6,597 nt of DNA from Candidatus Omnitrophota bacterium (lineage in GTDB: Bacteria > Omnitrophota > Gorgyraeia > Zapsychrales > JANLHA01). Below the pieces are notes generated by a model. That model ran no database searches. It saw only the letters and a list, made by a program, of their open reading frames with translations, and was not told the origin of the DNA. The stretch lies in NCBI GenBank assembly GCA_024653845.1, contig JANLHA010000138.1, forward strand, positions 1 through 6,597. The letters are read 5' to 3'. Below, one piece after another: positions 4,964 to 6,597 of the stretch. The translations under genes were made by a program, and so were the position numbers. Numbering within the stretch: the first letter of the stretch is position 1; every line of letters starts with the position of its first letter.

Positions 4964-6364
4964 CTACTCCAGCTCAATTCTTTCTAAATATTGCGCGATT
5001 TTGACATCTGTTTTAATCTCTTCTTTGAGCAAGGACGAAAAAGATTCTGCCGCAATGCTTTCCGCATGAACAATGAATATTTTCTGTGGCGCTTGGCAAA
5101 AGCCTTTGACCCACCTTAAAAGTTCTTCTCGATCTGCGTGAGCTGAAAATCCATTGATCTTCTCAATTCGCGCACGAACCGGCCAAGTTTTTCCAAAAAT
5201 CCTCACACGTGAAGGTTTTTCCAAAATTTCCCGGCCTAGCGTTCCTTTGGCCTGGTAACCGACAAAGAGAATCGTACTTTCTTCTCTTGTAATATTATGC
5301 AACAGATGATGCTTGATTCGTCCGCCATTGCACATTCCTGAACCCGCCATGATCAAGCATGTTCCCTTGATCACGTTGATCGCTTTCGATTGTTCGATTG
5401 TTTCCGTCATCTTTAATAAAGGGAAGGAAAAGATTGATTCCGTCTTTTGCATACGAAGCTTGGCTTCCTCATCAAAACACGTAGAATATTTGTTAAAAAC
5501 TTTGGTGATTTGGATCGCCATGGGGCTATCGAGGAATGTGAGAATCGGTGGAATGCGTTTCTGCTGATACAATTCTTGCAAATGATAAAGGAGTTCCTGG
5601 GCCCGCTCGATGGCAAAGGTCGGGATGATGATGTTTCCACCTCGCCGTTCTGCTTCCTGGATGATCTTCTCAAATTTTTGAGACGCATTCTCTTCATCTT
5701 CATGTTTTTTATTCCCATAAGTAGCTTCCATGACGACATAATCTGCGCGCTCAAAAAGATGGGGATCATCAATGATAGGACGATTCCATCGTCCTATATC
5801 ACCGGAAAAAATAATGATTTTTTCTTTTCCCGCATCTTGAAATTTCAGCTGGAGCATCGCCGCGCCTAAAATGTGCCCCGCTTCATGATAAGTGACTTTG
5901 AATTCATTCGAGATGAGAAATTCTTGACCAAAAGAAATGGGATGAAATAACGGGAAAACTTTTTGGGCATCTGCGACCGTATAAAGAGGCACCTCGGGAA
6001 AAGGACCTTGCCTTTTTTCTTCTTGATGGCGTTTGCGCTTGAAAACGGCATCCGCTTCTTGCAAGTTGGCGGTATCTAACAAAGAAACTTTGGTGATTTC
6101 GCTCGTCGGAGCGGTGCAATAAATGAGACCGCGAAACCCATCGCTGACCAGCTTAGGCAAATAACCGCAATGGTCCGTGTGAGCATGCGTCAAAAGAATA
6201 CATTGGATATCTGCGGGGGCGACTGGAAAAGGCTCCCAGTTACGTTTGACATAATCTCGCTCTTGAAAAAGGCCGCAGTCGATGAGGATTTTAGTGTTGC
6301 CTTGCTCGATGAGAAATCTTGAGCCTGTAACCGTTCCCGCAGCACCTAGAAAAGTGATTTGCAT
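4964..6364 (-). CDS. MBL-fold / beta-CASP ribonuclease-like protein (CPSF73/YSH1 type)
   Basis: This 466-residue protein has the usual length and architecture of bacterial CPSF73-like metallo-beta-lactamase nucleases. Metal-site motifs are Asp29 (LIDCG), HAHTDH (60-65), His164 (EAGHILGAA) and Asp189 (FSGDIGR). The beta-CASP motifs follow: Glu213 in MEATYG (motif A), His409 in NGFSAHADREELL (motif B) and His433 in IFIVHAE (motif C, usually VHGE, here Gly to Ala). IMAGSGMCNGGRIKHHLLHNI (338-358) and ILFVGYQAKGTLGREIL (365-381) are further family blocks. It probably cleaves or trims RNA in the cytoplasm; substrates of bacterial members are poorly known. The N-terminus MQITFLGAAGTVTGSRF matches the family, so the ATG at 6364 is right. 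There is no Shine-Dalgarno sequence before it; TATAAT abuts the ATG. It follows the acetolactate-synthase-like gene by 39 nt. Confidence 0.93.
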   Translation of the reverse strand: MQITFLGAAGTVTGSRFLIEQGNTKILIDCGLFQERDYVKRNWEPFPVAPADIQCILLTHAHTDHCGYLPKLVSDGFRGLIYCTAPTSEITKVSLLDTANLQEADAVFKRKRHQEEKRQGPFPEVPLYTVADAQKVFPLFHPISFGQEFLISNEFKVTYHEAGHILGAAMLQLKFQDAGKEKIIIFSGDIGRWNRPIIDDPHLFERADYVVMEATYGNKKHEDEENASQKFEKIIQEAERRGGNIIIPTFAIERAQELLYHLQELYQQKRIPPILTFLDSPMAIQITKVFNKYSTCFDEEAKLRMQKTESIFSFPLLKMTETIEQSKAINVIKGTCLIMAGSGMCNGGRIKHHLLHNITREESTILFVGYQAKGTLGREILEKPSRVRIFGKTWPVRARIEKINGFSAHADREELLRWVKGFCQAPQKIFIVHAESIAAESFSSLLKEEIKTDVKIAQYLERIELE

Positions 6365-6378
6365 ATTATAAATTTATT

Positions 6379-6390
6379 GGCGGGTCCCGC
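6379..6390. repeat. Short GC-rich palindrome in an AT-rich intergenic gap
   Basis: GCGGG-T-CCCGC (6380-6390) is a perfect palindrome around one central base, set in otherwise AT-only sequence between the acetolactate-synthase-like stop and the beta-CASP start. As RNA it could form four pairs with a 3-nt loop. It lacks a T tract on either side that would make a standard terminator. It could be a small hairpin or a protein-binding site; nothing decides between these. Confidence 0.35.
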
Positions 6391-6403
6391 AATTATTTTT
6401 AAA

Positions 6404-6597
6404 TTAAACTCTCTGCATCGCCTTGAGTTTTTGAATCAACTGAACGTTGACGCTGGTATCAATGGGAATTTCAAAGACACTCAATTCTTTCTTTTGCAGT
6501 GAGTGAGCCAATTGGCTTTTCAACTCGCTAAGTCCTTGAGGACGATACCCCTGGATTCCAAAACTTTCGGCATATTTTTTAAAATCGGGATTAGTTA
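6404..6597 (-). CDS. C-terminal end of a thiamine-diphosphate enzyme, acetolactate-synthase-like (partial)
   Basis: The minus strand is open from the right edge to a TAA at 6404-6406 and encodes 63 residues. TNPDFKKYAESFGIQGYRP (1-19) followed by a helix (LSELKSQLAHSL) and FEIPIDTSVNVQLIQKL (41-57) matches the end of the thiamine-diphosphate-binding domain. NPDFVKxAESFGxxG and the (I/V)xVPVDYSEN-type strand are typical of acetolactate synthases, especially the catabolic AlsS type. These enzymes condense two pyruvates to acetolactate. Related enzymes of the superfamily (glyoxylate carboligase, oxalyl-CoA decarboxylase, sulfoacetaldehyde acetyltransferase) share this region loosely, so the exact reaction is uncertain. 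The GDG metal-binding motif and everything before it lie outside the window. The beta-CASP gene follows after 39 nt and may be cotranscribed. Confidence 0.78.
   Translation of the reverse strand, partial: TNPDFKKYAESFGIQGYRPQGLSELKSQLAHSLQKKELSVFEIPIDTSVNVQLIQKLKAMQRV

Noticed and set aside
1..6597. CRISPR arrays, tRNA or rRNA genes, insertion sequences, toxin-antitoxin or defence genes
   Set aside because: No repeated spacers, no cloverleaf-like segments, no transposase or attachment-site signatures, and coding density leaves no gap above 150 bases for them.

Overview
All recognisable genes in this window lie on the minus strand, so the biological order runs from high to low coordinates. 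Base composition is moderately AT-rich. Three proteins carry Sec-type signal peptides, and one of them also ends in a PEP-CTERM sorting tail. That tail implies a Gram-negative (two-membrane) bacterium with an exosortase and exopolysaccharide lifestyle. The sequence alone does not fix the phylum; PEP-CTERM-rich lineages such as Proteobacteria, Nitrospirota or Omnitrophota-like bacteria would fit. No mobile element, CRISPR array, tRNA or rRNA is visible.

Layout, in transcription order: (a) 6597-6404, the C-terminal 63 residues of a thiamine-diphosphate enzyme resembling acetolactate synthase, cut by the window edge. (b) 6364-4964, a complete MBL-fold/beta-CASP ribonuclease-like protein. (c) A 130-nt gap, then 4830-4162, a secreted PEP-CTERM protein of unknown function, followed by a strong hairpin terminator (4071-4105). 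(d) 4048-2363, an exported DUF4140/DUF4139 (MuiA-like) protein, and 11 nt later 2351-1554, an exported dienelactone-hydrolase-family enzyme; this pair ends at a second hairpin terminator (1491-1532). (e) 1460-1092 VOC-family protein, 1095-505 DNA-3-methyladenine glycosylase I (tag), and 508-1 an ornithine cyclodeaminase/mu-crystallin family protein cut by the left edge. The last three genes are joined by two ATGA stop/start overlaps and look like one translationally coupled operon.

Functionally the window is mixed: central metabolism, RNA processing, a run of three consecutive envelope or exported proteins, and a coupled cassette that includes alkylation repair. I see no convincing novel defence or mobile system. 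The points most worth checking are the two similar 14-bp hairpins placed directly against the ribosome binding site of the next gene (one possibly overlapping a promoter), the coupled VOC-Tag-OCD cassette, the exported trio, and the absence of a Shine-Dalgarno sequence in front of the beta-CASP gene. Both edge genes were read by direct translation and are easily missed because each lacks one end.
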